Positions 62,965 through 64,000 of a stretch of DNA of 64,000 nucleotides are shown here, piece by piece (the stretch's first letter is position 1; each line of letters begins with the position of its first letter). The notes beneath the pieces are model-generated. The model made no database searches. It saw only the letters and a program-made list of their open reading frames with translations, and was not told where the DNA came from. The DNA lies in NCBI RefSeq assembly GCF_001881565.1, contig NZ_MPDJ01000004.1:262443-326442 (forward strand), given 5' to 3'. This stretch comes from Eisenbergiella tayi. GTDB taxonomy: Bacteria > Bacillota > Clostridia > Lachnospirales > Lachnospiraceae. Made by a program: the position numbers and the translations under genes.

Positions 62965-63657
62965 TTATTCTTTTCTCGGATCAATGATCTTAACAGCATC
63001 AGCAACACGGCCGTATTGACCTTTTGCTTTTTCATAGGCTGTGTTGGGATCGTCGCCCTTCTTGATAAAGTCTGTCATTTTTCCAAGGCTTACGAACTGG
63101 TAGCCGATAATCTGATCTTCAGCATCAAGAGCGATGCCTGTTACATAGCCTTCTGCCATTTCCAGATAACGAGGGCCTTTTTTCAGGGTACCATACATAG
63201 TACCAACCTGGCTTCTTAATCCTTTTCCAAGGTCTTCCAGGCCTGCGCCAATGGGAAGTCCGTCTTCGGAGAACGCACTCTGTGTTCTTCCGTAAGCGAT
63301 CTGTAAGAACAGTTCTCTCATAGCGGTGTTGATAGCATCACATACAAGATCTGTATTTAAAGCTTCCAGAACCGTTCTTCCCGGAAGGATCTCTGCTGCC
63401 ATAGCTGCGGAGTGAGTCATACCGGAGCATCCGATTGTCTCAACCAGTGCCTCCTGGATAATACCCTCTTTAACATTCAGGGTAAGCTTGCAGGCACCCT
63501 GCTGAGGTGCACACCAGCCAACACCATGTGTAAGGCCTGAAATGTCTTTAACTTCTTTGGATTTTACCCATTTTGCTTCTTCAGGGATCGGAGCACAGCC
63601 GTGAGCAACGCCTTGTGCTACTGGACACATTTCTTCAACTTCTTTTGAATAGATCAT
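62965..63657 (-). CDS. NifU-like iron-sulfur cluster scaffold protein
   Basis: A 230-residue protein. Its NifU/IscU-type core has Cys residues at 49 and 56 (GWCAPQQGACKL), Cys77 in TIGCSGMTHSAAMAAE and Cys106 in DLVCDAINTAM, the order of scaffold ligands. Two more are near the start (MCPVAQGVAHGC, 11 and 21), which is an extension over plain IscU. The C-terminal third (EMAEGYVTGIALDAEDQIIG) is unlike standard NifU. No cysteine desulfurase is next to it. It starts after AAAGGAGTTTTCAC and leads the operon with the GGGtGRT gene. Confidence 0.85.
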   Translation of the reverse strand: MIYSKEVEEMCPVAQGVAHGCAPIPEEAKWVKSKEVKDISGLTHGVGWCAPQQGACKLTLNVKEGIIQEALVETIGCSGMTHSAAMAAEILPGRTVLEALNTDLVCDAINTAMRELFLQIAYGRTQSAFSEDGLPIGAGLEDLGKGLRSQVGTMYGTLKKGPRYLEMAEGYVTGIALDAEDQIIGYQFVSLGKMTDFIKKGDDPNTAYEKAKGQYGRVADAVKIIDPRKE

Positions 63658-63699
63658 GTGAAAACTCCTTTCGATATGTAGATTGTATTAGCAAACAGT

Positions 63700-63719
63700 G
63701 GTACCTGATAGCAGGCACC
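63700..63719 (-). promoter_or_regulatory. Leader hairpin of the NifU-like operon
   Basis: GGTACCTG (63700-63707) and CAGGCACC (63712-63719) form a near-perfect stem 43 bases upstream of the start codon. There is no T-run, so it may be regulatory or stabilising. Promoter elements further upstream are ambiguous. Confidence 0.4.
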
Positions 63720-63869
63720 TTATTGATAACAAAATACTTACACGGCAAAAAGGCCGCAAAAGTACCTGTCCCTAATCGCTCGTATTATTTTCTCATATTT
63801 CAAGTCAAAAATCCAGCCTTTTTGAAAAAAATTGTCAAAGTATTGTCGAAGCAGCGGAAAGAATGCAAA

Positions 63870-63892
63870 ACAGCGGCCCGCAAGGCCGCTGT
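63870..63892. terminator. Terminator hairpin used as group II intron target
   Basis: ACAGCGGCC (63870-63878) and GGCCGCTGT (63884-63892) pair perfectly around CGCAA. On the minus strand a TTTT-rich run follows, so it probably ends a minus-strand gene to the right of the window. On the plus strand it is followed by CTCTGTA and the intron. Confidence 0.75.
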
Positions 63893-63899
63893 CTCTGTA

Positions 63900-64000
63900 G
63901 TGCGCCCGGCGGCGCACGTTTCTAACCGGTGCAAGTCCGGAATCCGCCCGGTAGTGGGAAGGATATAGCCGAAAGCAAGGGTGTCCATCGCGAGGTGGAA
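63900..64000 (+). mobile_element. Group II intron, 5' end (continues beyond window)
   Basis: The sequence starts GTGCGCCCGGCGGCGCACGT and continues with TTTCTAACCGGTGCAAGTCC, GGGAAGGATATAGCCGAAAG and TGTCCATCGCGAGGTGG, the start of domain I. Unlike the two fragments on the other strand it keeps the paired GGTG-CAAGTCC element unaltered and may be intact. It begins seven bases after a terminator hairpin, as class C introns do. Confidence 0.85.

Overview
The window looks like chromosome of a Gram-positive gut anaerobe of the Clostridia, most likely a Lachnospiraceae member. The grounds are strong AGGAGG-type ribosome binding sites, an LplA/B/C-type sugar transporter beside a large glycosidase operon, UgpC-type ABC systems, a CspC-like S8 pseudoprotease, a GGGtGRT/NifU-like gene pair and class C group II introns. 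I cannot name the genus. I see no rRNA, tRNA or CRISPR array. Most genes lie on the minus strand.

Layout. (1) 1-1360: a MarR-controlled operon of two small FMN-binding proteins, with a perfect 20-bp operator over its promoter. (2) 1378-10369: an ABC-F ATPase with a long leader (leader ORF, 17-bp tandem repeats, terminator hairpin), then a DUF389 - Lhr helicase - degenerate NERD operon. (3) 10444-17723: a redox/sulfur cluster read from the right: Na+/solute symporter, AprA-like flavoprotein, two-cluster ferredoxin, Crp/Fnr regulator, and a CoA-disulfide-reductase/rhodanese/TusA/DsrE fusion. (4) 18034-30593: a frameshifted exported peptide gene with its partner, a small MITE-like element, then housekeeping and accessory genes (Dus, GNAT, GyrI-like, S8 pseudoprotease, SDR, VanZ-RDD, MATE, AraC, MFS). 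(5) 30916-36753, plus strand: a 45-codon membrane ORF behind a MerR-type promoter, then a sugar ABC transporter operon whose binding protein carries both a lipobox and a C-terminal membrane helix, and a lipoprotein with its own promoter.

(6) 36763-40942: AAC(3)-like acetyltransferase, exported histidine phosphatase, AraC regulator and a Kv-like potassium channel. (7) 40901-42240: a gene graveyard between two 68-bp direct repeats, holding a decayed Hint-domain gene, an ADP-ribosylglycohydrolase scrap and a 3'-truncated group II intron. (8) 42281-57533: a nine-gene glycan operon read from the right: binding protein, two permeases, esterase, GH35, GH98-like, GH2, LacI, GH-A enzyme. None of its glycosidases has a signal peptide, so oligosaccharides are probably imported and then degraded inside the cell, with the embedded LacI regulator possibly acting on the paired CG-centred palindromes upstream. 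(9) 57654-61869: an AT-rich accessory patch with a MerR regulator, a small-molecule kinase, a decayed IS256 transposase, a ruined Fic toxin-antitoxin pair and a second group II intron fragment. (10) 61871-63657: the NifU-like - GGGtGRT operon. The window ends inside a third group II intron on the plus strand.

The most interesting points are the sulfur-type redox cluster, the NifU-like/GGGtGRT pair, the CspC-like pseudoprotease, three class C introns that each follow a terminator hairpin, the ABC-F leader, and a MerR-type 19-bp-spacer promoter driving a tiny membrane ORF.
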